The notes: a model not told the origin generated them from the letters alone. A DNA stretch of 16,608 nucleotides from Gemmatimonadota bacterium (GCA_018678395.1 JAHHMJ010000518.1:1-16608), one strand, 5' to 3'. Counted from the stretch's first letter, positions 6,317 through 13,926 are shown. Numbers and translations are program-made.

Positions 6317-8143
6317 CTATTCGACCGTCACACTCTTAGCAAGGTTCCTCGGACGGTCTACGTCGCACCCCCGAAGAACGGCGATGTGGTAGGCCAGGAG
6401 CTGTAGAGGAATCACGGTCAGAAGCGGTGTCAGCAGTTCATGTGTTTCGGGGACCAGGACCTCGTGATCCGCCACGGTCGCGAGGTCGCGATTGCCTTCG
6501 GTGGTGACCACCAGAATCCGGCCTCCGCGAGCCCGTACCTCCTGCACGTTGGACACGACCTTCGAGAAGATCTGGTCCGACGGTGCGACCACGACCACCG
6601 GCATGTCGTCGTCGATCAACGCGATGGGCCCGTGCTTGAGTTCCGCCGCCGGATAGCCCTCCGCGTGGGCGTAGCTGACCTCCTTCAGCTTCAACGCGCC
6701 CTCGAGCGCGACCGGGAAGGAGACGCCACGTCCCAGATATAGAGCATTGTCGGCTTCTGCGAAGAGAAGTGCGAGTCTCGCCATCTCGTCGTCGAGGCGG
6801 AGGGTCCGTTTCAGCAGCGCCGGAATACGGCTCAGAGCCGCCACGACTTCGCGTCCGTCCTCGACGCTCAGCCCCCGCCGACGGCCCAGATGGAGGCCCA
6901 GCATCAGCAGGGCCGCGAGCTGTGAGGTGAACGCCTTGGTCGAGGCGACACCCACCTCCGGGCCGGCGTGCAGGTAGATGCCGCCGTGCGCCTCACGGGC
7001 GATCGTGCTGCCGACCGCGTTCACGATGCCGACCACCCGCCCGCCCCGCTCCCGGGCAGCCTTCATGGCCGCGAGCGTGTCGGCGGTCTCGCCGGACTGC
7101 GATATGGCCACCACCAGGCAGTCCTTCAGGGAAAGGGGGGCGTGGTACCGGAATTCCGAGGCGTACTCGACCTCGACGGGCAACTGGGCGAGCGCCTCGA
7201 TGAAGTGGCGTCCGACCATCCCCGAGTGCCACGACGTCCCGCACCCGAGAATCAGAACGCGTCGCAGGTGTCCGATCTCCCCACTCGTCAAGCGAAGTCC
7301 GCCCAGGTGCGCGTCCCCCTCGTCGAACACGAGGCGGCCCCGCAGCGTGTTGCAGAGGCTTTCGGGCTGCTCGAAGATCTCCTTCTGCATGAAGTGGGCG
7401 TAGCCGCCCAGTTCGATGGCCTCGACGTCCCAGTGGATCGAGTCGGTCGGGCGCCCGGGGTCGTTGCCCTCCCGATCCAGCACGCGGTAGCCCTCGGGGC
7501 TCAGGACCGCGATGTCCCCATCCTCCAGATAGATGACCGAGCGCGTGTGTTCGACCACGGCAGCCGGATCCGAGGCGACGAAGGTCTCGCCCTCGCCGAG
7601 GCCCAGCAGAACGGGCGATCCCTGTCGCGCTACGACGATGCGGTCGCGGAATTCCCCCGACATCACGGCGATCCCGTACGCGCCCTCCACGAGACGGAGG
7701 GCGGCGCGCACCTGTTCCTCCAGCGTCTCGCCCTCGGCGTCTTCGATCAGGTGGGCGAGGACCTCGGTATCGGTCGGGGTCAGGAAGGTGTGACCTCGAT
7801 CGCGCAGCAGCGTGCGCAGTGTATCGGCGTTCTCGATGATCCCGTTGTGGACGACGGCGATTTCACCGGTGCAATCCAGGTGAGGATGTGCGTTGCCGCT
7901 CGTCGGAGGTCCGTGGGTGGCCCACCGCGTATGCGCGATGCCCATGTGTCCGTCGATCGGATTCGCCGACAGGTGGTCGGCGAGTTCGCGGACCCGGCCG
8001 CGACGCTTGCGGACCCGCAGGCCACGGCCGTTCTGGATCGCTACGCCCGCCGAGTCGTAGCCCCGGTACTCCATGCGCTGGAGGCCGTCGATGAGAACGG
8101 GTTGGGCCGGACGAGCGCCGATGAATCCGATGATCCCGCACAC
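6317..8143 (-). CDS. glmS: Glutamine--fructose-6-phosphate aminotransferase (isomerizing)
   Basis: GlmS converts fructose-6-phosphate and glutamine to glucosamine-6-phosphate, the entry step to UDP-GlcNAc for peptidoglycan, lipopolysaccharide and EPS. The product is 608 residues, the usual length. The start is GTG at 8143 because it puts the nucleophile Cys directly after Met (MCGIIGFIGARPAQ) and has GGAGG five bases upstream; the longer open frame to 8653 is not coding. The class-II glutaminase domain (1 to about 225) has MEYRGYDSAG and HTRWATHG. The first SIS domain has GCGTSWHSG and SQSGETADT. The second has LGRGVSFPVALEGALKLKEVSY and AELKHGPIALID. It ends in KSVTVE like E. coli GlmS (ESVTVE). 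A palindrome lies in its leader. Being upstream of the wza-like gene ties precursor supply to export. Confidence 0.97.
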   Translation of the reverse strand: MCGIIGFIGARPAQPVLIDGLQRMEYRGYDSAGVAIQNGRGLRVRKRRGRVRELADHLSANPIDGHMGIAHTRWATHGPPTSGNAHPHLDCTGEIAVVHNGIIENADTLRTLLRDRGHTFLTPTDTEVLAHLIEDAEGETLEEQVRAALRLVEGAYGIAVMSGEFRDRIVVARQGSPVLLGLGEGETFVASDPAAVVEHTRSVIYLEDGDIAVLSPEGYRVLDREGNDPGRPTDSIHWDVEAIELGGYAHFMQKEIFEQPESLCNTLRGRLVFDEGDAHLGGLRLTSGEIGHLRRVLILGCGTSWHSGMVGRHFIEALAQLPVEVEYASEFRYHAPLSLKDCLVVAISQSGETADTLAAMKAARERGGRVVGIVNAVGSTIAREAHGGIYLHAGPEVGVASTKAFTSQLAALLMLGLHLGRRRGLSVEDGREVVAALSRIPALLKRTLRLDDEMARLALLFAEADNALYLGRGVSFPVALEGALKLKEVSYAHAEGYPAAELKHGPIALIDDDMPVVVVAPSDQIFSKVVSNVQEVRARGGRILVVTTEGNRDLATVADHEVLVPETHELLTPLLTVIPLQLLAYHIAVLRGCDVDRPRNLAKSVTVE

Positions 8144-8166
8144 TGCATCCTCCGAATCGTTGTGTC

Positions 8167-8182
8167 GAAGTCCGGGGACTTC
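8167..8182. promoter_or_regulatory. 16-bp palindrome in the glmS leader
   Basis: GAAGTCC at 8167-8173 and GGACTTC at 8176-8182 are perfect inverted arms with a 2-base gap. It ends 24 bases upstream of the glmS GTG and clear of its Shine-Dalgarno, so it could be an operator; the tight gap makes an RNA hairpin less favourable. Confidence 0.4.
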
Positions 8183-8270
8183 ACGCCACCCTCCTTGGAA
8201 CAAGACCCGGACCACCCGAGCCCCACGGACGGATTCCCGCATGACACAGCGACATCCCGGGGTCGCCCCC

Positions 8271-8315
8271 CGACCGTGGGGGACGGCGACCGTAGCGGGC
8301 CCGCAACGGTCGTCG
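8271..8315. promoter_or_regulatory. 32-bp dyad with repeated CGACCGT half-sites
   Basis: The dyad spans 8284-8315. Of 16 symmetric pairs, 14 are Watson-Crick, one is G-T and one is A-A. Its inner part is GCGGGCCCGC (8295-8304), flanked by CGACCGT (8287-8293) and ACGGTCG (8306-8312). A further direct CGACCGT lies at 8271-8277. It sits between glmS and the rightward REC-GGDEF gene, about 36 bases before the GTG at 8351, and no T tract follows on either strand. A DNA-binding operator is the simplest reading; a stable RNA hairpin is also possible. Confidence 0.55.
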
Positions 8316-8350
8316 CCCTGTGACCACGGGACCGGAGCGCGACCGGCGGC

Positions 8351-9367
8351 GTGCACCCGAGGTGGGCGTCCGGGCGCCCGACGTGCGCAACTCGCGGCTC
8401 GGCCGTACTCTTGACGAGATCGCTTCAGGCTCTCCCCGTCGCCCCCCTCGCCGTGGCCGCTGACGCCCATCCCGAACCCGAGCACGGATTCGCTCGGTCG
8501 CCGCTGGCCGTCGTCGTCGACGACCAGGCGTGGACCCGCCGATCTCTCGAGCAGATCCTGGGCGGTGCGGGCTACCGGGTCCGGACCGCGGTCGACGCCA
8601 AGCAGGCTCTCGACGTCGTACCACGGGCGGATGCCGACGTGCTCCTCGTCCATCTCGACCTGGCTCGGGCCGGAGGTCCGGCACTCATCGGCGAACTCAG
8701 CGACCGGGCCTTCGTGGACGTGTCGACGCCCATCATCGCCTTTTCACGCGAGCGCACGACGCGGGAAGTCCGACTCGAGGCGCTGAGGCGGGGGGCGTGG
8801 TACGTCCTCGACCTGCCGTTCGACGCCGACGAGCTTCTGCTGCGCCTGCGCCCGATGGTCCGGGCGAAGCAGCGAGCCTCGGATCTGCGGAAGGCGTCGC
8901 TGGTGGATGCGGTGACCGGCCTGTACAACGAGCATGGAGTCCTCCGCAGGCTCTCGGAACTGCGCGCCGCCGCCTCTCGGGGCGCCCGGCCCCTCGCCTG
9001 CGTCGTGGTCGGCCCCCGTGGGGAGTCCCCGCCACCGCGGCTCGCCGAGGCGAAGGGTGAGTCGGTGGGGCGGATCCATCGAGCAACCCGCCGTTCGGAC
9101 GCGAAGGGAGCGCTCGCTCCGGACCTCTACGTCGTGGTCGCGCCCGACACCGATGTGACCGGAGCCCGCATCCTGGCTCAGCGTATCCTCGCCGACTCGG
9201 GAGAACCGTCTGCGGATTGGGTCGCCGGGCTCTTCGCCGAGGCGGATCTGGAGGCCTCGTCGACGACGGCGCCGGACTATCTCGTCCGTGCGACCGAGGC
9301 GTTCCGACGTGCGCAGGTCGCCGAGGCCTCGAGTCGCATCATGGACTACGCGCGCGAACTCGCCTAG
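8351..9367 (+). CDS. Degenerate receiver plus degenerate GGDEF protein
   Basis: This 338-residue protein resembles a PleD-type response regulator with both active sites lost. The receiver (about residues 50-170) keeps the acidic pair in VVVDDQ, but the phosphoacceptor Asp position is His101 (VLLVHLDL) and the conserved Lys before Pro-Phe is Leu155 (LDLPFD). The second domain opens with DAVTGLYNEHG, like GGDEF domains (DxLTGLxNR), but the active-site loop reads APDLY (256-260) instead of GGDEF. It cannot be a normal diguanylate cyclase and is unlikely to be phosphorylated; it may bind a partner. The start is uncertain: GTG 8351, TTG 8411 or a later GTG are in frame and none has a clear Shine-Dalgarno; the first roughly 45 residues look low-information. 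It is divergent from glmS, and its stop overlaps the stop of the facing wzc-like gene. Confidence 0.8.
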   Translation: MHPRWASGRPTCATRGSAVLLTRSLQALPVAPLAVAADAHPEPEHGFARSPLAVVVDDQAWTRRSLEQILGGAGYRVRTAVDAKQALDVVPRADADVLLVHLDLARAGGPALIGELSDRAFVDVSTPIIAFSRERTTREVRLEALRRGAWYVLDLPFDADELLLRLRPMVRAKQRASDLRKASLVDAVTGLYNEHGVLRRLSELRAAASRGARPLACVVVGPRGESPPPRLAEAKGESVGRIHRATRRSDAKGALAPDLYVVVAPDTDVTGARILAQRILADSGEPSADWVAGLFAEADLEASSTTAPDYLVRATEAFRRAQVAEASSRIMDYARELA

Positions 9368-11790
9368 TCGGCGGCTCCGGCGCTGGCGGCGGGTAGCGCC
9401 TTCGTCTCCTCCTCGTCCTCGGCGTACTGCTCGTCCTCCGCCTCGTAGCCGGGGAGATAGTACGAGGAGTAGTAGCCGTACGACTTCACCATCTTGCTCG
9501 AGAGGTCGTTCAGGATCCCGCCCAGGATACGCAGCGGTACGTCGCCCAGGCTGCGCAGCTTCGCCTCCACGAGCGCCTTGTCCGACGCACCCGCTCGGAA
9601 GACGATCGCCATCGCCCCCGTGAGCAGGCCGATCTGGAAGGCGTCGGCACCCGCGGCCATCGGCGGCGTGTCGACGATGATCACCTCGTAGTGCGAGCGC
9701 AGGCGCCCGAGCAAACGCTGCATCTGGGCGCCGGTCAGGAGTTCCGGGGCCCGTGCCAACCGCGTCCCCGAGCCCAGCACGTGCAGGTTCGGGTACTCGG
9801 TCTTCTGGATCAGCCCGTCGGCACGGCCGCCCGACAGGTAGTCGACGAGGCCGGGCTTCCGATTGACCCCGAGGATGTGGTGCAGATCGCCCCGCCTGGT
9901 ATCGGCGTCGATCAGGAGCGTCCGACGGCCGGTCTCGGCGAAGGAGAGCGCCAGGTTCGAGGCGATGAACGTCTTGCCTTCCTCGGGTCCGGGACTCGAG
10001 ATCGCGACCATGAGGGGCCCGGCCGAGCCGTGTGCGTACATCAGCCGCAGGCGGAGCTCCCGGAAGGCCTCCTGGACGTCGAATCCGGCTCCCTTGGGCA
10101 GGACCCTCGGAATCGTGCCCAGGATCTCCAGCCCCAGGCCCACCGAGACGTCCTCGGGGTAGCGGAAGCGATCGTCCGAGCGATCGAGGAAGACCGCACC
10201 GGCAACGCCGACCGCGAGCAGGCCGCCGAAGATCATCATGGCGAGCGGTAGCCTCGAGTCCTCGGCCGGGAACTGAGGCACGACGGCCTCGTCCAGAATC
10301 CGGACGTCCGGGACACTGCTGGCGGCGGCGAGTCGGGCCCGCTCATAGCGCTGGCGGACATCCTGGTACTGCTGGCTCGCGATGTCGAAGGAGCGCTGGA
10401 GACGCGCCTCCTGAATGGTGCGGGTCGGGATCGCGCGCAGTTCGCGCGACGTCCCCTCGATGCGCGTGTCCAGCTCCCCGATGCGCGTGTCCAGCGCCGC
10501 CACGAGATTCCCGAGCTGCCTCGGGATCGTGTTGCTCTCGAGACCCTCGATCGCCTGCATTTCCTGCTGGACGGGCGGGTACTCCTCCGTGTAGCGCTCG
10601 AGATAGGCGCGCAAGGTCGCCTTGCGGTTGTTGTACTCCTGGAACACGGCGCCGAGCTCCGACGAGCCCTGTACCGAAGGGATCAGTTCGAGCTGCGTGA
10701 CCGGGATCTCCTCTCCGGGAGTCGCCAGGATATCGGCCACCCGCGCCCGGTCGCGGCGCAGGTCGTCGAGGTTGACCTGCATGTTGAAGAAGTTGCCGAA
10801 CACCGGGTCCCGAGTCTCCGTGACTCCGGGCGCCACCGGCGCCGTCCGCTCCTCACCGGGCAGGGTGATGGTCGCGATCTTGAACGCCTCGAGCGCGAAC
10901 TCGGCCGAATCGACTTCGAGCTGCGCGCGATCGAGCTGCTCCTTCAATGCCTCGGTACGGTCGTCGAGCGACAGCCGCTTCAGGCTGGCCGCGACGGTCT
11001 CGAACTGCCGCATGACGGCGTTCAGGGTCGCCGTGACCTCTTCCGGGTCGGGGCCCAGGAGATTCATGTGCAGGACGTTCCCCTCCTGGTCCATGCGCGA
11101 GGTCAGGCGCTCGCCCAGCGTCCCGGTGACCCACCGTTCGTTGAGCAGCGTGAATCGCATCACCCGCCCAGGGGTCAGAACATCCCGTCCGGGCCGCCAG
11201 CGAATCCCGACCTCCTGACCGACGGGCGTGCCCACGGCACCCCGGTCGACCTCGACACCCTCGGCGGTGGCCAGCACGAACTCCTCCCCCGCGTCGTCGA
11301 CGCTCAGGACGTAGCTCCCGAACTGGGTGCCGTCCTGGAGGAACAGCTGGCTCATGTCCTCACGCGTTCCCGACGGGGCCGACAGATAGAGGCGCTGCGC
11401 GATCACGACGGGGTCGAGGACCAGGCCGGTCAGCAACAGCTCCTGCCACGAGTAGCCCTGGAACAGTTCGGCCGTCTGGATGGGACCCTGCGCCTCTTCG
11501 GCTTGAGAGGTCGTTTCCAGCCAGATCGTCCCCGTCGCCTCGTACTGAGGCTGAACGAGCGTCGTCGAGTAGACGCCCCCCACGAGCCCGAGACCACCCG
11601 CGAGTACGACCAACCACCAGTAGCGCCGGAGTGCCAGCACCACCCGCCGGAGCGAGAACGTGCTCCCCGTTCCGAAGGCCGCGCCCTCGTCGCCGGCATC
11701 GGCCCAGGCCTCGTCGGAGGTCTGGGGAGGGTACACTTCCGCTGCGGGAAGAGGGTTGTTGTCCCTGAGGGTCGGAAGCCGTTCTGACAT
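9364..11790 (-). CDS. Wzc-like polysaccharide co-polymerase with fused BY-kinase
   Basis: This 808-residue inner-membrane protein would control chain length and couple polymerisation to export through the Wza-like protein. After a cytoplasmic tail come TM1 (about 58-77, RRYWWLVVLAGG), a Wzz domain, a long periplasmic coiled coil (about 270-500) and TM2 (about 514-535). The cytoplasmic tyrosine kinase has Walker A GPEEGKT (601-607), Walker A' LLIDAD (625-630) and Walker B VIIVDTPP (703-710). The C-terminal tail carries a Tyr cluster YGYYSSYYLPGY (771-782) and another Tyr in an acidic stretch, the usual autophosphorylation region. The start is ATG 11790; a TTG at 11844 is less likely. A good sigma-54 promoter lies at 11840-11855. 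The last four bases overlap the facing REC-GGDEF gene. Confidence 0.95.
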   Translation of the reverse strand: MSERLPTLRDNNPLPAAEVYPPQTSDEAWADAGDEGAAFGTGSTFSLRRVVLALRRYWWLVVLAGGLGLVGGVYSTTLVQPQYEATGTIWLETTSQAEEAQGPIQTAELFQGYSWQELLLTGLVLDPVVIAQRLYLSAPSGTREDMSQLFLQDGTQFGSYVLSVDDAGEEFVLATAEGVEVDRGAVGTPVGQEVGIRWRPGRDVLTPGRVMRFTLLNERWVTGTLGERLTSRMDQEGNVLHMNLLGPDPEEVTATLNAVMRQFETVAASLKRLSLDDRTEALKEQLDRAQLEVDSAEFALEAFKIATITLPGEERTAPVAPGVTETRDPVFGNFFNMQVNLDDLRRDRARVADILATPGEEIPVTQLELIPSVQGSSELGAVFQEYNNRKATLRAYLERYTEEYPPVQQEMQAIEGLESNTIPRQLGNLVAALDTRIGELDTRIEGTSRELRAIPTRTIQEARLQRSFDIASQQYQDVRQRYERARLAAASSVPDVRILDEAVVPQFPAEDSRLPLAMMIFGGLLAVGVAGAVFLDRSDDRFRYPEDVSVGLGLEILGTIPRVLPKGAGFDVQEAFRELRLRLMYAHGSAGPLMVAISSPGPEEGKTFIASNLALSFAETGRRTLLIDADTRRGDLHHILGVNRKPGLVDYLSGGRADGLIQKTEYPNLHVLGSGTRLARAPELLTGAQMQRLLGRLRSHYEVIIVDTPPMAAGADAFQIGLLTGAMAIVFRAGASDKALVEAKLRSLGDVPLRILGGILNDLSSKMVKSYGYYSSYYLPGYEAEDEQYAEDEEETKALPAASAGAAD

Positions 11791-11839
11791 GCGATGGTTC
11801 CCAATCGGTGGTGCGTCTCGTGTGCCGCAGAGGAGGTAG

Positions 11840-11855
11840 AGCAACCCTCATGCCC
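11840..11855 (-). promoter_or_regulatory. Candidate sigma-54 promoter for the wzc-like gene
   Basis: Read on the minus strand, GGGCATG-AGGG-TTGCT has the GG (11854-11853) and GC (11842-11841) exactly 10 bases apart, and matches about 10 of 12 positions of TGGCACG-N4-TTGCW, with a perfect TTGCT -12 element. The predicted start is near 11829, giving a leader of about 40 bases before the ATG at 11790. The gene for a sigma-54 activator begins about 200 bases away on the other strand. Confidence 0.55.
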
Positions 11856-11903
11856 AGAGTCGGCCTTGCGGCACGCTCGCTGAATCTACGGTGCAATCCG
11901 GAG

Positions 11904-11926
11904 GAAACAAAAGATTCTTTCGTTTC
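11904..11926. promoter_or_regulatory. AT-rich inverted repeat in the wzc/regulator intergenic region
   Basis: GAAACAAAAG (11904-11913) and CTTTCGTTTC (11917-11926) are inverted arms with one mismatch around ATT. The repeat is markedly AT-rich for this window. It lies about 50 bases upstream of the -24 element of the wzc-like promoter, a reasonable place for an activator site. IHF-type bending DNA or a plain promoter element are alternatives. Confidence 0.5.
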
Positions 11927-12053
11927 GAGGCTGCGCCAGGCACGCCACGCCTGTTGCGACGAGTCCACACGGGAGCTTGGATTCGCGCTGGCAATGCCGA
12001 CGCTGACATGAAGGGGAAGGCTCCCGAGGACCTCTTCGTGTTCAGGAGTGGGG

Positions 12054-13523
12054 ATGGATCGTCCGATTTCGGTGCTCGTCGTAGACGACGACGACACGCT
12101 ACGGGAAACCTGCGCGCAGTACCTGCAGGGCTTCGGCTTCGACGTACACGCGGAAAGTCGAGGCGAACGCGCGCTCGATTCGCTGCGGCGCCGGTGCTTC
12201 GACATCCTGGTCGTCGACCTCTATCTCCCGGGCTCGTCGGGCATGGACATCCTGACGGATGCCATCGAGCGGTACCCGCACTCCAAGGTCATCCTGATGA
12301 CCGGCAACCCGTCGGTCGAGTCCTCGCACCGCGCGCTCGAGGCCGGGGCCTTCGACTTCCTGCCGAAGCCGTTCAGCGCCACCCACCTCGAGATCCTGGT
12401 GGACCGCGCCGTCCAATCGATTGAAGACGATCGGGCAGCCGAGCCCGATGTGCCCTCCGTGGAGCCGCGCAAGCCCCGGGCGTCGACCCCCGCCGACGCC
12501 ATCGTCGAACAGGTGGGCGACTACGGCCTGCTGGCCGAATCGAAGGCGCTCCGCAACGTGATCGACCTCGCTCGACGCGTCGCGCGCACCGATGCTTCCG
12601 TGTTCATCACCGGAGAGAGCGGCACGGGCAAGGAGCTCATCGCCCACTTCATCCACGCCAACAGCCGGCGCAAGGTCGACCCGTGGGTGCCGGTCAACTG
12701 CGCCGCGATCCCCGAGTCCCTCATGGAGTCCGAGATGTTCGGGCACGTCGAGGGCGCGTTCACCGGCGCCAGCCGGGCGAAGGAGGGACTCCTGGAGACG
12801 GCCCACGGCGGCAGTCTCTTCCTGGACGAGCTGGCCGAGATGCCGATGTCGATCCAGGCGAAGCTGCTTCGCGTCCTGCAGGACGGCGTGGTTCGCCGCG
12901 TCGGGAGTACGCGAACCGACGCCACGGTCGACGCGCGCTTCATCGCGGCGACGAATCGCGATCCGCATCAGGCGATCGAGGAGCAGCTCCTGCGGAAGGA
13001 CCTCTACTACCGGCTGCGGGTGGTCCCGATCCACATTCCGCCGCTGCGCGAGCGGCCCGAGGACATCCGCTATCTGTCTGCGTACTATCTGCGTCACTTC
13101 TGGACCCGCCATCGTCCGGACGAGGACATTCCCCAGCTGACGGACGGCGCGCGCGCCTTCCTGGTCTCGCACACCTGGCCCGGCAACGTCCGCGAGCTTC
13201 GCAACGTCATCGAGCACGCCGTCGTCGTCGCCGATCCCGGCGCGCACATCGCCCCCTCTGCCTTCGACCTCGACGGGGCCGGGGAGTGGGGAAACGCGGT
13301 CGACGGAGGCTTCGGCATCGACCGGAGTCTCTTCCGCAAGGACTACCACACCGCGCGCGAAGAGATGCTCGCGGCCTTCGAGCGGGACTATCTCGCGTAC
13401 ATCCTCCAGGAATCCGACGGCAACATGAGCGGTGCCGCCCGTCTCGCCGGCGTGGACCGGACGACGCTCTATCGGATCATGGAGAAGCGGAACCTGCGAC
13501 GCCGGGACCTTCTCGAGGCCTGA
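12054..13523 (+). CDS. NtrC-family sigma-54-dependent response regulator
   Basis: This 489-residue activator of sigma-54 RNA polymerase is likely the local controller of EPS transcription. The receiver (1 to about 120) is intact: acidic residues Asp11-Asp14, phosphoacceptor Asp55 in VVDLYLPG, and Lys105 in LPKPF. The AAA+ domain has Walker A GESGTGKE (187-194), the sigma-54-contacting GAFTGA loop (234-239), Walker B with Asp258-Glu259, and the WPGNVREL motif. A Fis-type helix-turn-helix closes the protein (GNMSGAARLAGVDRTTLYRIM). The start is ATG 12054, with AGGAG (12044-12048) five bases upstream; GTG 12048 overlaps that site. No cognate histidine kinase is in the window. It is divergent from the wzc-like gene and precedes the sugar transferase, both of which have sigma-54-like promoters. 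In role it resembles PrsR-type regulators of exosortase-linked EPS loci. Confidence 0.96.
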   Translation: MDRPISVLVVDDDDTLRETCAQYLQGFGFDVHAESRGERALDSLRRRCFDILVVDLYLPGSSGMDILTDAIERYPHSKVILMTGNPSVESSHRALEAGAFDFLPKPFSATHLEILVDRAVQSIEDDRAAEPDVPSVEPRKPRASTPADAIVEQVGDYGLLAESKALRNVIDLARRVARTDASVFITGESGTGKELIAHFIHANSRRKVDPWVPVNCAAIPESLMESEMFGHVEGAFTGASRAKEGLLETAHGGSLFLDELAEMPMSIQAKLLRVLQDGVVRRVGSTRTDATVDARFIAATNRDPHQAIEEQLLRKDLYYRLRVVPIHIPPLRERPEDIRYLSAYYLRHFWTRHRPDEDIPQLTDGARAFLVSHTWPGNVRELRNVIEHAVVVADPGAHIAPSAFDLDGAGEWGNAVDGGFGIDRSLFRKDYHTAREEMLAAFERDYLAYILQESDGNMSGAARLAGVDRTTLYRIMEKRNLRRRDLLEA

Positions 13524-13605
13524 CGGAGGGGCCGTCGCACCGGCGCAGCACGCGCCACACGTTCCGTTGCGGGCACGCCACGAAGGGGCGTATTCGACGC
13601 GGCCG

Positions 13606-13621
13606 TTCCCGAACTCGGGAA
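13606..13621. promoter_or_regulatory. Perfect 16-bp palindrome upstream of the sigma-54 promoter
   Basis: TTCCCGA (13606-13612) and TCGGGAA (13615-13621) are perfect arms with a 2-base gap, ending about 53 bases before the -24 element. Size and position fit an upstream activator site for the NtrC-like protein encoded just before it. It is not followed by T residues, so a terminator for that gene is less likely. Confidence 0.45.
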
Positions 13622-13673
13622 TAGCCCGATTTCAAGCCGCATTTCGCGACTCGCCCACCACCCCGCACGGGTG

Positions 13674-13689
13674 TGGTTCGGGATTTGCT
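13674..13689 (+). promoter_or_regulatory. Candidate sigma-54 promoter for the sugar transferase
   Basis: TGGTTCG-GGAT-TTGCT has GG (13675-13676) and GC (13687-13688) exactly 10 bases apart and matches about 10 of 12 consensus positions, including a perfect TTGCT. The expected start is near 13700. It lies directly downstream of the sigma-54 activator gene and of a palindrome. Confidence 0.55.
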
Positions 13690-13821
13690 CAAGGAATCTT
13701 CACAATTCACACTTCGAGCGTTACTCTGTACCTGAATGCGTCGGACGAGCACGTCCCTACCGAGTCGACATCACCTTGAGCCACGCCGCCAAACATCTCC
13801 CTCCGGAGAGGAGTTCCGCGA

Positions 13822-13926
13822 ATGGCGCTCCCATCCGCCTCAGAGTCGAGGCGGGGGGTGCCACGAGGGGACGCCGTGTGGCCGTGGCCCGGCGCCGTCG
13901 GTGGAACGACCGGGCCGTGCGTCTGC
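13822..13926 (+). other. Short ORF with a good ribosome site, overlapping the transferase start
   Basis: The ATG at 13822 is preceded by GGAGAGGAG (13805-13813), the best ribosome site near this gene, but its frame gives about 34 codons and ends inside the sugar transferase. Adding one base in the G6 tract at 13853-13858 would fuse it (MALPSASESRRG) to the transferase frame. It may be the true N-terminus split by an indel, a leader peptide, or chance. Confidence 0.35.

Larger units (their letters stand above)
13524..13877. other. Regulatory region before the sugar transferase
   Basis: This roughly 350-base stretch holds no convincing full gene. It carries a perfect palindrome (13606-13621), a strong sigma-54 promoter match (13674-13689), a weaker sigma-70-like pair (TTCACA 13699-13704, 17 bases, TACTCT 13722-13727), and a Shine-Dalgarno plus ATG at 13822 that is out of frame with the sugar transferase. 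The sugar-transferase frame is open from 13671, so the coding start could lie upstream of 13878. Confidence 0.6.

Noticed and set aside
6968..8323. 451-codon plus-strand open frame
   Set aside because: It is antisense to glmS, whose protein motifs are unambiguous; the translation has no recognisable motifs.
8144..8653. N-terminal extension of GlmS by 170 residues
   Set aside because: The GTG at 8143 places the catalytic Cys at residue 2 and has a GGAGG site; the extension overlaps the divergent gene and is low-information.
11983..12007. Two plus-strand GG-N10-GC matches before the regulator gene
   Set aside because: They overlap each other and match only 7-8 of 12 consensus positions without a TTGC -12 element, so chance is likely.
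12099..13349. 416-codon minus-strand open frame
   Set aside because: It is antisense to the NtrC-type regulator and is explained by base composition.
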